A stretch of 64,000 nucleotides of DNA from JAFIFT01 sp020051095 (GTDB lineage Bacteria; Pseudomonadota; Gammaproteobacteria; Legionellales; Legionellaceae): NCBI RefSeq assembly GCF_964199965.1, contig NZ_CAXMZT010000001.1, positions 124,001-188,000 of the forward strand, in the 5' to 3' direction. Every line of letters starts with the position of its first letter. Position 1 is the stretch's first letter. Of this stretch, positions 44,533 through 52,792 are shown in pieces. Position numbers and translations under genes: made by a program. Below the pieces are notes generated by a model that saw nothing but the letters and a program-made list of their open reading frames with translations, did no database searches and was not told where the DNA came from.

Positions 44533-46089
44533 TTAATCAAGGTGATAATCAAACTCGGCTTGCTGGTTTTTCCCTATCCAGGCGATATGCCCGTCTGGAC
44601 GAACTAACACAGCACCATCGTTACCAATGTCATACAATTGCGAAAAATCTTGGTTAATATCTTCATAATCTCCCTCTTTGCCAATTACAAGGATTTGATA
44701 GGGAAATGGCTTATTTTTTAGGACTGAATGCCAATGTTCAGATTCTTTGGCGCATAACAAGATATATTTATCAACAAAGAGATCCAGCGTTGAATAAGTT
44801 TTATCATGACTCTTTAACCAACAATGAGGCGCCCTTCCCCCTACGACTGACGTTTGCTGAAAATCCGAATGATTGGCGTAATCTTGTCCATAAATAAAGC
44901 CGAGATCTAAATTGATGTTATTTAAATGATTGGTTTGATCGGCTAATGCATTTTTGAACGATTGATAGTCTTCTTCAATCAACGACGAATAAATTTTATT
45001 AAAACGTTCGGCATTTTTATTACTCCACATGATATTGGTATAGGCAATTGGCAATCGTTCACTCTCATAAGTGTTTAATAGGGAATCATTTGCATAACCG
45101 TTGAGTACAAAGGCTAACTTCCATGCTAAATTATGAGCATCTTGAATGCCAGTGTTCATACCAAAACCGCCTGTTGGGGGAAGTCGATGAGCAGCATCGC
45201 CTGCTAGAAATACCCGGCCTACCCGGTATTGATCCGCAATAAGGGCTGCCATTGTCCAAAAACCTTTGTTAATAAGCTTCACGTCGACAGAGTCATCCCG
45301 GACAACATCTTTCACAAATTGCACGCAATAGTCGTCGGTAAACATATCTTTGCTAAAACCTGCTTCATCTCTTAGACGAACACCAACAAGCCATTTTTGA
45401 AAGCCCGCCTTCGCCAATATAAAGGTGCCTAATATATCTTCCCGGGTAAACATAAAACCAACACTTGGGCGATGAGCAATATAGCGGTCTAAATTCATTT
45501 CACAATAGATGTTACAAAATTCGCCTAAATTATCGGCCCCCTGCATGTTGACACCGAATATATCCCGTAAGGAACTATAAGCACCATCCGCCCCAATAAG
45601 ATAGTCTCCGGTTACTTGCGTCGTTTCATTTGAAGCTTGATTAACAACGGTGATTAAAACACGTTCGCTATTTTGTTCGGCGCTGGTCATTTTCATATTA
45701 AAATGTAGGTCTATATACTCACTATTAACTGCTTTATTGTAAAGTTCATCTTCGACATTATCTTGAGCGATGACTGCACGTGTCGTTGGACTTTGTTTCG
45801 CATAATCCGTGTTGTCTTCAACCCGGGTAACTTCTTGTCCTTGAAAGTCTTCTAACCAAATAAAGCGTGTCGCCTCAGCTGGAAGCTTATATTTTTCTAA
45901 GTGAGATTCAAGGCCAAGTTGGCGAAAGATTTCCATGCTGCGCCCATTGACCCCTCTTGCCTTTGGATGGTTAGTGGTGTGCGGATGCTTTTCGACTAAT
46001 AAGCAGTGAATTTTTTGCTGTGCCAACAATAAAGCCATTGAAAGTCCAACAGGCCCCCCACCGATGATAATGACAGGAAAATGTGACAT
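44533..46089 (-). CDS. FAD-dependent aromatic-ring monooxygenase
   Basis: Class A flavoprotein hydroxylase of the phenol/TfdB/MhpA type. FAD motif VIIIGGGPVGLSMALLLAQ, the DG motif in YLIGADGAYSSLRD, and the second FAD motif GRVFLAGDAAHRLPPTGGFGMNTGIQDAHNLAWKL; a thioredoxin-like C-terminal domain ends the protein. The start is ATG 46089 (AAGGAAC upstream) rather than 46116. The substrate cannot be told from the sequence. Divergent from the interrupted ZIP gene. Confidence 0.9.
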   Translation of the reverse strand: MSHFPVIIIGGGPVGLSMALLLAQQKIHCLLVEKHPHTTNHPKARGVNGRSMEIFRQLGLESHLEKYKLPAEATRFIWLEDFQGQEVTRVEDNTDYAKQSPTTRAVIAQDNVEDELYNKAVNSEYIDLHFNMKMTSAEQNSERVLITVVNQASNETTQVTGDYLIGADGAYSSLRDIFGVNMQGADNLGEFCNIYCEMNLDRYIAHRPSVGFMFTREDILGTFILAKAGFQKWLVGVRLRDEAGFSKDMFTDDYCVQFVKDVVRDDSVDVKLINKGFWTMAALIADQYRVGRVFLAGDAAHRLPPTGGFGMNTGIQDAHNLAWKLAFVLNGYANDSLLNTYESERLPIAYTNIMWSNKNAERFNKIYSSLIEEDYQSFKNALADQTNHLNNINLDLGFIYGQDYANHSDFQQTSVVGGRAPHCWLKSHDKTYSTLDLFVDKYILLCAKESEHWHSVLKNKPFPYQILVIGKEGDYEDINQDFSQLYDIGNDGAVLVRPDGHIAWIGKNQQAEFDYHLD

Positions 46090-46233
46090 GAGCAGTTCCT
46101 TGGATAAAATAAACAAACATTTTGATAGATTAATAGATAACTTACAAGCGATTATTTTTTTTACTATTTTACAAACTTAAAACTGTACTTTATGATAATA
46201 TTCAATTAGTTAATAATTTTAAGAATCAATACG

Positions 46234-46256
46234 ATGACCACCATATTTCTGTATAG
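46234..46256 (+). pseudogene. 5' fragment of the interrupted ZIP-family transporter gene
   Basis: ATG at 46234 begins MTTIFLY and runs into the transposon at 46257. If the transposon and one TATAG copy are removed, the frame continues as TAT AGC TTG ATA CCA at 51425 onward, giving MTTIFLYSLIPTFGMLLGG. So this is the native start of the transporter at 51425-52123. Confidence 0.8.
46252..46256. repeat. Target-site duplication, left copy
   Basis: TATAG, identical to 51425-51429 on the other side. Five-base duplications are the rule for Tn3-family insertions. Confidence 0.9.
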
Positions 46257-46294
46257 GGGGTTTGAAGTCCAATGGTACGAAAACGTACGCTAAG
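46257..46294 (+). repeat. Tn3-family terminal inverted repeat, left
   Basis: 38 bases beginning GGGGTTTGAAGTCC and ending ACGTACGCTAAG, close to the Tn3-family pattern GGGG...ACGnTAAG. It differs from the right end at only three positions (5, 18 and 24). The GNAT stop codon lies inside its inner edge. Confidence 0.95.
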
Positions 46295-46757
46295 GAATCT
46301 CAGATAATTTTTTCTTCATGATAATAGTTCTTTCTTCCCCATAGTACTCATTGCGTAACACGCTATACCCAAGCTTTTGATAAAATCCCTCTGCAGTAAT
46401 TGAAGAAGAAACTGTCAAACAGGAAATATTTTCTTTACGTGCAACTTCTTCCAAATAGTGCATTAATAATGATCCTGCTTTTTTACCTTGCTTATTGGGT
46501 AATACAAAAACTGTTCGTACTAAGTCTCCTTCAAGACTTGCTGTGCCAATAATGTGGTTCTTTTCCGTTATGACAAAAATTTTTCTCTGTTTCATTTTCG
46601 CGGCTATTTGTTCTGTAGAGAAATTTTTAATAACTGCATTGAGCACACTCGTTGGGTAATCCTTTGAGTTTACTTCTTCGAGTGTTTGAATGATAACGTG
46701 ACTGATTGCTTCGGCATCAGCAAGTGTTGCTCTTCGTATACATAAATTGGCTATCAT
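46290..46757 (-). CDS. GNAT-family N-acetyltransferase (transposon passenger)
   Basis: About 155 residues with the GNAT fold: NLCIRRATLADAEAISHVI at the start, the acetyl-CoA loop in VFVLPNKQGKKAGSLLMHYLEE (variant of Q/RxxGxG/A) and LGYSVLRNEYYGEE at the end. The acceptor is unknown; it may be a small molecule, an antibiotic or a protein. ATG 46757 starts one base after the resolvase stop, so it depends on resolvase translation. It ends inside the left terminal repeat. Confidence 0.85.
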   Translation of the reverse strand: MIANLCIRRATLADAEAISHVIIQTLEEVNSKDYPTSVLNAVIKNFSTEQIAAKMKQRKIFVITEKNHIIGTASLEGDLVRTVFVLPNKQGKKAGSLLMHYLEEVARKENISCLTVSSSITAEGFYQKLGYSVLRNEYYGEERTIIMKKKLSEIP

Positions 46758-46758
46758 T

Positions 46759-47316
46759 CTATTTTTCTCTTTCTTTAAGGTATTCATAAAGTGTTGGTTT
46801 TGAAATACCCATCATATGGCAAATTTCTTGAACTGTATGTTCGCGAGCATCGTATAGTTTGACTACAAGCTGCCGTTTATTGCTATCTAATTGTTTAGGT
46901 CTTCCACCAAGGCGGCCACGAGATCTGGCAGAAGCCAAGCCTGCCTTAGTCCTCTCTCTTATCAAGTTGCGCTCAAATTCTGCTAGTGCGCCAAACATAT
47001 GAAATATTAATTGGCCAGTAGACGTAGTTGTATTAATAGACTCCTGCAAACTTTCAAAGCCAACCTTTAAAATTTCAAACTCATTAACCAAAGCAATCAG
47101 ATGCTTTAGTGAACGGCCTAATCTATCTAGCCGCCAAACAACAACAGTATCACCTTCTCTTAAATCTTCTTTTAAACGAGTAAGACCAGGTCTCTCAGCG
47201 ACAGAGCCACTGATTTCATCTGTAATAATTTTTTTACAACCCGATTTTTCAAGTGCATCAATTTGCAAGTCCAAATTTTGCTCTAATGTTGAAACTCGTG
47301 CGTAGCCAATTTTCAT
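46759..47316 (-). CDS. tnpR: Serine site-specific recombinase (transposon resolvase)
   Basis: 185 residues: catalytic Ser in GYARVSTLEQN, the VWRLDRLGRS motif, the long E-helix (AEFERNLIRERTKAGLASARSRGR), and a C-terminal helix-turn-helix (TVQEICHMMGISKPTLYEYL). It resolves Tn3-type cointegrates. Transcribed away from tnpA across the presumed res region. Confidence 0.93.
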   Translation of the reverse strand: MKIGYARVSTLEQNLDLQIDALEKSGCKKIITDEISGSVAERPGLTRLKEDLREGDTVVVWRLDRLGRSLKHLIALVNEFEILKVGFESLQESINTTTSTGQLIFHMFGALAEFERNLIRERTKAGLASARSRGRLGGRPKQLDSNKRQLVVKLYDAREHTVQEICHMMGISKPTLYEYLKEREK

Positions 47317-47518
47317 AGTCAGTTAATATTCACTTAAAATCGTTAGGAAAGTCTGTTGAATATAGAGTATTATTTACCTTGATTAATTGCCAGTGTTTCT
47401 TTACCAAATAAATCTATTAAAATCGTTTGCTCTGAGCTTGTGATTTTTTAGTAAGGAAAACGGACGTTTGTTTTACTCTAATTTTACTCCAAGAATGGTG
47501 CTTTTATAAGATAGGTTT
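47317..47518. promoter_or_regulatory. Presumed res site and divergent promoters of tnpR and tnpA
   Basis: The only gap between resolvase and transposase, AT-rich and about 200 bases long, the normal place for a Tn3 res site. AAAATCGTT occurs twice (47336-47344, 47419-47427) and may belong to resolvase subsites; individual sites could not be delimited by eye. Confidence 0.5.
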
Positions 47519-50500
47519 ATGGCTGTAGATTTTTTAACCGAAGAACAAAAGGCACAATATGGCCAATATGTTGGGGAACCAGATGAATTTCAGCTGGCAC
47601 GATACTTTCATTTAGACAATACAGACTTATCCTTTATTGCTGAGCGACGTGGGGATCAAAATAAACTTGGTTCTGCTTTACAATTAACATCTGTTCGATT
47701 CTTAGGAACATTTCTTACGGATTTATCCCTTGTGCCCGTCAATGCTCAAATTTTTGTTGCAGGACAGCTATCAATCGCCGATATAACTGTCTTAAATGAT
47801 TATGGAAAACGTGAAACTACCAAACGCGAGCATACAGCACTCATTCGCGAGTATTATGGGTATCGTGATTTCAATCAAATGCCCTGGGTATTTCGACTAA
47901 GCCGATTGCTCTATGCCAAATCATGGATAAGCAATGAAAGACCAAGCCTACTGTTTGAATTTGCTACCACTTGGTTAATTCAACACAAAGTAATTTTACC
48001 TGGAGAATCAACCCTATCCCGATTAATTTCTGAAATTAGAGAAAGAGCTGCCCAACGTCTATGGAAACGCCTATCATCTTTGCCAACGCCCGAGCAAAAA
48101 ATAGAATTAGAGGCTCTTCTTCATGTACCCAAAGGAGAGCGAACATCGCGTTTTGATTATTATCGAAAAGGTCCTGTAACAATCAGCGCTCCTGCATTTA
48201 ACGAGTCCATGAAGCGTTACCTTGAGTTGCAGGCATTTGGATTTGGCAATTTTGATTTTTCTCATATACCCCCTGTGCGATTAAAAAATCTGGCTCGTTA
48301 CGCAGGCCTAATCTCTGCGAAAAAAATAGCGCGTATGTCTGATGATAGGCGAACAGCCATACTGGTTGCTTTTGTTCAAACCTTTGAAATAATTGCGCTT
48401 GATGATGCGCTAGATTTGCTTGATCTGCTTACCACCGGCATTTCAAGTGATGCGAAGAGGATTGGCCAAAAAAAACGTTTACGTACATTAAAGGATTTAG
48501 ATAAGGCAGCGTTATCTTTAGCAAAAGCTTGCGAGCAGGTTTTAAATGAAGGGACAGAAAATACCAAGCTACGTGAGACAATTTATGCCTTAATTTCTAA
48601 AGAAAAACTACTGGAATCTATTGAAACCATAAACATTTTAGCTCGACCAGTGGGCGATAAATTTCATGATGAAATAGTCGAGCAATATGGAAAAGTCTCT
48701 AGATTTCTACCCAGAGCACTCAGAGATATCATTTTTAAAGCGGCGCCAGCAGGTAATAATACGATTGAAGCATTAGAATATCTTGCGCAGGGCAATTTAT
48801 CACGCAAAAAAACTCTTAAGGATCCCCCGCTTGATATTATTACTCAACCCTGGAAGCGATTAGTTTTTGATAAAGAAGGAAATGTCTCAAAACAGGGTTA
48901 TACGTTATGCTTTTTGGATAAGTTACAAGACAGTTTGAAAAGAAGGGATGTTTATGTCGAAAACAGTGACCGTTGGGGGGATACTCGGACAAAATTACTC
49001 CAAGGATCTGATTGGCATAACAACAGAATACAGATCTGCCGTTTATTAGGACATCCTTTGGCTCCTCACGATGCAATAGCGGCCATGACAAATCGTTTGG
49101 ATGTCACATATAAAAAAGTTGCAGCTAATTTTGATAATAATAACGCAATCAGAATTGATAATTCAGGGAAGCATCCTACATTAACGATTATGAACCTTGA
49201 TAAGCTTGAAACTCCATCAACGCTTACATTCCTTAGTGAGCAAATTGCGAAGTTATTGCCACAAGTTGATCTAACCGAATTAATACTTGAAATCCATGCT
49301 CGCACAGGCTTTCTTGATGAGTTTACTCATGTAAGTGAATCAAATGCTCGCGCTGATGATCTTCCAACCAGCCTTTGTGCTGTACTTCTAACCGAGGCAT
49401 GTAATATTGGACTGGAACCATTAATAAAACACCATATTCCAGCATTGACTCGCCACCGTCTAAATTGGGTTAAGCAAAATTATATCCGTGCGGAAACATT
49501 GGCTAGAGCTAATGCTAGATTGGTTGATTATCAGTCCACTATCCCACTGGCAAAAAAATGGGGTGGTGGAGAAGTGGCTTCCGCAGATGGCATGCGGTTT
49601 GTTACATCTGTTCGAACTGTTAACGCAGGACCCAATCGAAAATATTTTGGTTCTAGCAAGGGAATTACTTGGTATAATTTTATTTCGGATCAGTTTTCAG
49701 GCTTCCACGGTATAGTGGTACCTGGCACCTTAAGAGACTCTATTTTTATTTTAGAAGGGTTGCTGGAGCAGCAAACGAGTTTAAATCCAACGGAAATCAT
49801 GACGGATACCGCGGGAGCCAGCGATATAATTTTCGGGTTATTCTGGTTGCTAGGATATCAATTTTCCCCTCGTTTAGCAGATGCTGGTGCAGCCGTTTTC
49901 TGGCGCATTGATAAAGAAGCAGACTATGGTGTACTTAACGATATTGCACGGGGTTGCGCCAATACACAGCGTATCGAGCAAAATTGGGATGATATGATGA
50001 GAATAGCTGGCTCTCTAAAAGTCGGCACTGTACAGGCATCGGAACTTATTCGATCACTATTAAAAAGCGATAAACCTTCGAGCTTGGCAAAAGCAATTAT
50101 AGAGGTCGGACGCATTAACAAGACCTTGTATTTGCTCAACTATATCGATGATGAGGATTACCGTCGTCGAATACTGACCCAGTTGAACCGAGGTGAAGGC
50201 AGGCATAGTGTTGCCAGAATCATTTGTCATGGCCAACGTGGAGAAATTCGTAAACGATACCGTGAGGGACAAGAGGATCAGCTAGGCGCTTTAGGCTTAG
50301 TGACGAATGCTGTTGTTCTCTGGAATACTCTTTACATGGATGCGGCACGAAATTATTTAGAGCAGAAGTCTGTTTTGATAAGAGAAGAGGATGAGGCTAG
50401 GCTATCACCACTGCAATATGGTCATATTAATGTACTTGGGCATTACTCTTTTGTTCTAAATGAAAAAGTTATGCAGGGTGAACTCAGGCCATTCAACCAG

Positions 50501-50527
50501 CTTGCTGATAACATTGAAGATCCATAG
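47519..50527 (+). CDS. tnpA: Tn3-family DDE transposase
   Basis: 1002 residues, full length for the family. It opens FLTEEQKAQYGQYVGEPDEFQLARYFHLD. The catalytic Asp residues are in ASADGMRF (about residue 690) and IMTDTAGASD (about 763), with the Glu in REGQEDQLGALGLVTNAVVLWNT (about 915-920). No frameshift is seen, so the transposase is probably functional. A degenerate terminal repeat overlaps its stop codon and runs to 50560. Confidence 0.96.
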   Translation: MAVDFLTEEQKAQYGQYVGEPDEFQLARYFHLDNTDLSFIAERRGDQNKLGSALQLTSVRFLGTFLTDLSLVPVNAQIFVAGQLSIADITVLNDYGKRETTKREHTALIREYYGYRDFNQMPWVFRLSRLLYAKSWISNERPSLLFEFATTWLIQHKVILPGESTLSRLISEIRERAAQRLWKRLSSLPTPEQKIELEALLHVPKGERTSRFDYYRKGPVTISAPAFNESMKRYLELQAFGFGNFDFSHIPPVRLKNLARYAGLISAKKIARMSDDRRTAILVAFVQTFEIIALDDALDLLDLLTTGISSDAKRIGQKKRLRTLKDLDKAALSLAKACEQVLNEGTENTKLRETIYALISKEKLLESIETINILARPVGDKFHDEIVEQYGKVSRFLPRALRDIIFKAAPAGNNTIEALEYLAQGNLSRKKTLKDPPLDIITQPWKRLVFDKEGNVSKQGYTLCFLDKLQDSLKRRDVYVENSDRWGDTRTKLLQGSDWHNNRIQICRLLGHPLAPHDAIAAMTNRLDVTYKKVAANFDNNNAIRIDNSGKHPTLTIMNLDKLETPSTLTFLSEQIAKLLPQVDLTELILEIHARTGFLDEFTHVSESNARADDLPTSLCAVLLTEACNIGLEPLIKHHIPALTRHRLNWVKQNYIRAETLARANARLVDYQSTIPLAKKWGGGEVASADGMRFVTSVRTVNAGPNRKYFGSSKGITWYNFISDQFSGFHGIVVPGTLRDSIFILEGLLEQQTSLNPTEIMTDTAGASDIIFGLFWLLGYQFSPRLADAGAAVFWRIDKEADYGVLNDIARGCANTQRIEQNWDDMMRIAGSLKVGTVQASELIRSLLKSDKPSSLAKAIIEVGRINKTLYLLNYIDDEDYRRRILTQLNRGEGRHSVARIICHGQRGEIRKRYREGQEDQLGALGLVTNAVVLWNTLYMDAARNYLEQKSVLIREEDEARLSPLQYGHINVLGHYSFVLNEKVMQGELRPFNQLADNIEDP

Positions 50528-50560
50528 CATACGTTTTTGTACCATCGGACTTCAAACTTA
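50523..50560. repeat. Decayed internal copy of the transposon terminal repeat
   Basis: Aligned without gaps to the complement of the left 38-bp repeat, this segment matches 31 of 38 positions, including ACGTTTT, GTACCAT and GGACTTCAAAC. It has the orientation of a right end and sits exactly behind tnpA. The outermost bases (CCCC in an active end) read CTTA, so it should no longer work. Confidence 0.8.
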
Positions 50561-50581
50561 TTGAATTTGATTGCTAAAAAC

Positions 50582-50613
50582 ATTACATTAAAGTAATATT
50601 ACTTGCATGTAAT
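50582..50613. promoter_or_regulatory. Operator palindrome of the toxin-antitoxin operon
   Basis: A 32-base dyad with a perfect 14-bp core AAGTAATATTACTT (50591-50604) and outer arms ATTACAT / ATGTAAT; only two base pairs mismatch. It lies 19 bases before the toxin ATG and fits an antitoxin-binding autoregulatory operator. Confidence 0.7.
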
Positions 50614-50632
50614 ATATTATTGGACTATAGTA

Positions 50633-50998
50633 ATGATATGGGATGTTGAATATACCGATGAATTTGAACTTTGGTGGGAGAGTCTCACGGAAGGAGAGCA
50701 GATTGATATCGCATCAACAGTAAATCTTTTGGAACAATGCGGACCGAATCTAAAGTTTCCTTTTTCATCTGGAATTGAGGGTTCAAAACTTACGCACTTG
50801 CGTGAATTACGTATCCAACATGCAGGTGACCCATACAGAATTTTGTATGCTTTCGATCCGAGACGTTGTGCAATTTTACTTTTGGGCGGTAATAAAACAG
50901 GAGATGATCGTTGGTATGAAAAAAATATTCCTATTGCTGAGCGTTTGTACCAAAAACATCTCTTAATTTTAAAAACGGAGGAAAAGAACCATGGCTAA
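50633..50998 (+). CDS. HigB/RelE-type toxin (Gp49-like)
   Basis: 121 residues beginning MIWDVEYTDEFELWWESLTEGEQ, with the Gp49/HigB pattern GSKLTHLRELRIQHAGDPYRILYAFDPRRCAILLLGGNKTGDDRWYEKNIPIAERLY. Members of this family cleave mRNA on the ribosome. Toxin-first order followed by an HTH antitoxin is the HigBA layout. ATG 50633 is favoured by homology; the longer frame to 50603 would run into the operator. Confidence 0.88.
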   Translation: MIWDVEYTDEFELWWESLTEGEQIDIASTVNLLEQCGPNLKFPFSSGIEGSKLTHLRELRIQHAGDPYRILYAFDPRRCAILLLGGNKTGDDRWYEKNIPIAERLYQKHLLILKTEEKNHG

Positions 50999-51296
50999 GT
51001 CCTTTTCAACATTAAAAAGCAAAATGAGCTTAATTGCGCAAAAGGCGGTTGAAGAAAAAACCAGTCAATTGCTTAAGGAAGTTCTTTTATATGAAATACG
51101 TGAGCAGCTGCATATTACTCAAGAAGATATGGCAACTAAACTTAATACTAAACAGGCTAATGTCTCAAGAACAGAAAGACGGCGTGACATGAAACTGTCC
51201 ACCCTGAAGCGTTATATTGAAGCCATGGGCGGTGAATTGGATATCGTTGCCAAATTTGCTTCCAATGAAGTGCACTTAAACGTAAAAGAGCTTTGA
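50991..51296 (+). CDS. HigA-type antitoxin with Xre helix-turn-helix
   Basis: 101 residues with a Cro/C1-type HTH (HITQEDMATKLNTKQANVSRTERRRDMKLSTLKRYIEAMGGEL) in its C-terminal half. It overlaps the toxin by eight bases, with GGAGG before the ATG. Expected to neutralise the toxin and bind the palindrome at 50582-50613. Confidence 0.88.
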   Translation: MAKSFSTLKSKMSLIAQKAVEEKTSQLLKEVLLYEIREQLHITQEDMATKLNTKQANVSRTERRRDMKLSTLKRYIEAMGGELDIVAKFASNEVHLNVKEL

Positions 51297-51386
51297 GCTT
51301 TCATTATTTTACAGACATTGCCGCAAAACTAAACAATCTGGATTTATTGATCGTTCTAAATCAGCTATCGAAGAATACGGCACTTC

Positions 51387-51424
51387 CTTAGCGTACGTTT
51401 CCGTACTATTGGACTTCAACCCCC
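51387..51424 (-). repeat. Tn3-family terminal inverted repeat, right
   Basis: Complement of the left repeat with three differences, read inward from CCCCC at 51420-51424 to CTTA at 51387. The next five bases are the duplicated TATAG. Confidence 0.95.
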
Positions 51425-52123
51425 TATAGCTTGATACCAACATTTGGGATGTTACTTGGTGGAATAATTGCGGGGATTTTTAATCCTGGCGAAAAACTAA
51501 TTAGCGGAACCCAACATTTTGCTGCTGGTGTGGTTTTTGCGGCTGTGGCAATCGAATTATTACCCCATTTGGGACAAGGGACTAATATTTGGGCTATGAC
51601 GATTGGCTTTTTAGCCGGCTTAATAACAATGATTGGCATAAAGCTATTAACCGAAGCTATTGGCCATACTCACGGTGGTCAGTCTGCTACCCCGTGGGGA
51701 CTCATATCAGGTGTCGGTATTGATTTATTCATAGATGGGGTATTAATTGGTATAGCTTTTCTGGTTGGTAAACAAGGTGGATTGCTAATTACGTTTGCGC
51801 TGGCAATTGAGGTTTTATTTTTAGGCTTGTCATCTGCGGCAACGTTATCGGGTAAACAATTTAATAAATTGAACACGATTTTGATCGTGTTTGGGTTAGG
51901 CCTATTATTACCAATTGGCTCCGTTGGCGGTGCTTCTTTGTTGCAATCACTGCCACCGATATATACATCTGCACTGATATCCTTTGGTGTTGCAGCCCTA
52001 TTATATCTCGTTACGGAAGAATTGTTGACTGAAGCGCATGAGGTAGAAGATACGCCATTAATTACTTCGAGCTTTTTTATCGGTTTTTTAGTAATCCTCA
52101 TATTAGAGCATATGTCAGCTTAA
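51425..52123 (+). pseudogene. ZIP-family metal transporter, 5' end displaced by the transposon
   Basis: About 230 residues of a polytopic ZIP-like transporter (IPTFGMLLGGIIAGIF, HFAAGVVFAAVAIELLPHLG, GLISGVGIDLFIDGVLIG). The first seven codons are at 46234-46256 and codon eight (AGC) follows the TATAG junction, so the gene is interrupted. A TTG at 51431 could restart it with loss of only eight residues, but there is no ribosome-binding site in the terminal repeat before it. The usual His of ZIP helices 4 and 5 appear replaced (GIDLFIDG; AIEVLFLG), so this belongs to a divergent branch. Confidence 0.85.
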
Positions 52124-52155
52124 ATTAAGAGGGTATTTCTGAAAGCGATGCCGTA

Positions 52156-52578
52156 CTATCTCGATAAAACGGATGCTGTCATACGAGAAACGCACGTTAA
52201 TTTACCGGATGCATTTTTGATCTCAATTTGCCAAACTTGCGTACTTCGTCCTAGATGAAGTGGATAAGTTTTGCCAGTGACGACTCCATCCGTCGTAGAA
52301 CGAATATGATTGGCATTGATTTCAAGGCCAACACAATATTGCTTTTCGATATCAATGACAATGTTGGCAGCAGTGCTCGCCATGGTTTCAGCAAGCACAA
52401 CATTTGCCCCGCCGTGCAAAATGCCAATGGGTTGCTTGGTTTTCTCATTGACAGGCATGGTCGCCAGTAAATAATCATCCCCAACTTCAGTAAATTGTAT
52501 ACCTAAAAACTCCGCCATTGTATTTTGACTACGTAGGTTCAACTGCTCGACAGTGATACTTCGATACCAAATGGACAT
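52156..52578 (-). CDS. Hotdog-fold acyl-CoA thioesterase (PaaI/MenI-like)
   Basis: 140 residues of the PaaI/YdiI thioesterase family. The active-site stretch PIGILHGGANVVLAETMAS holds the expected HGG and catalytic Glu, and the front has MAEFLGIQFTEVGDDYLLATMPV. Candidates are 1,4-dihydroxy-2-naphthoyl-CoA thioesterase or a general proofreading thioesterase; no neighbour decides between them. Confidence 0.9.
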   Translation of the reverse strand: MSIWYRSITVEQLNLRSQNTMAEFLGIQFTEVGDDYLLATMPVNEKTKQPIGILHGGANVVLAETMASTAANIVIDIEKQYCVGLEINANHIRSTTDGVVTGKTYPLHLGRSTQVWQIEIKNASGKLTCVSRMTASVLSR

Positions 52579-52792
52579 GATTAATCCTTATACCCTTTTA
52601 TAAAACCATAATTATACCATTTATAAAGAACGAATAACCAAGTAAATTTTGTATGGTCATGAAGGATTGCACAGTCTGCTAGACACATTCTGCAAGTGTC
52701 AAGAATATGATACCAATTAATAACTTAATACCATCTGTCTGTGACTCAACTATAATTAAGGTGAGGGGTAAACGTGTACGAAGGAGGGAGTA

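Larger units (their letters stand above)
46257..51424. mobile_element. Complete Tn3-family transposon (5168 bp)
   Basis: Bounded by 38-bp inverted repeats (46257-46294 and 51387-51424) and a perfect 5-bp target duplication. It carries, from left to right, a GNAT acetyltransferase and a serine resolvase (minus strand), an apparent res region (47317-47518), a full-length DDE transposase, and a toxin-antitoxin pair (plus strand). A decayed extra terminal repeat lies at 50523-50560. All mobility genes look intact, so the element may still be active. It splits a ZIP transporter gene. Confidence 0.95.

Noticed and set aside
46257..51424. Integron or composite IS origin of the 46-51 kb insertion
   Set aside because: No integrase, attC-like sites or flanking insertion sequences; the 38-bp ends, 5-bp duplication, TnpA and TnpR are those of a Tn3-family unit transposon.
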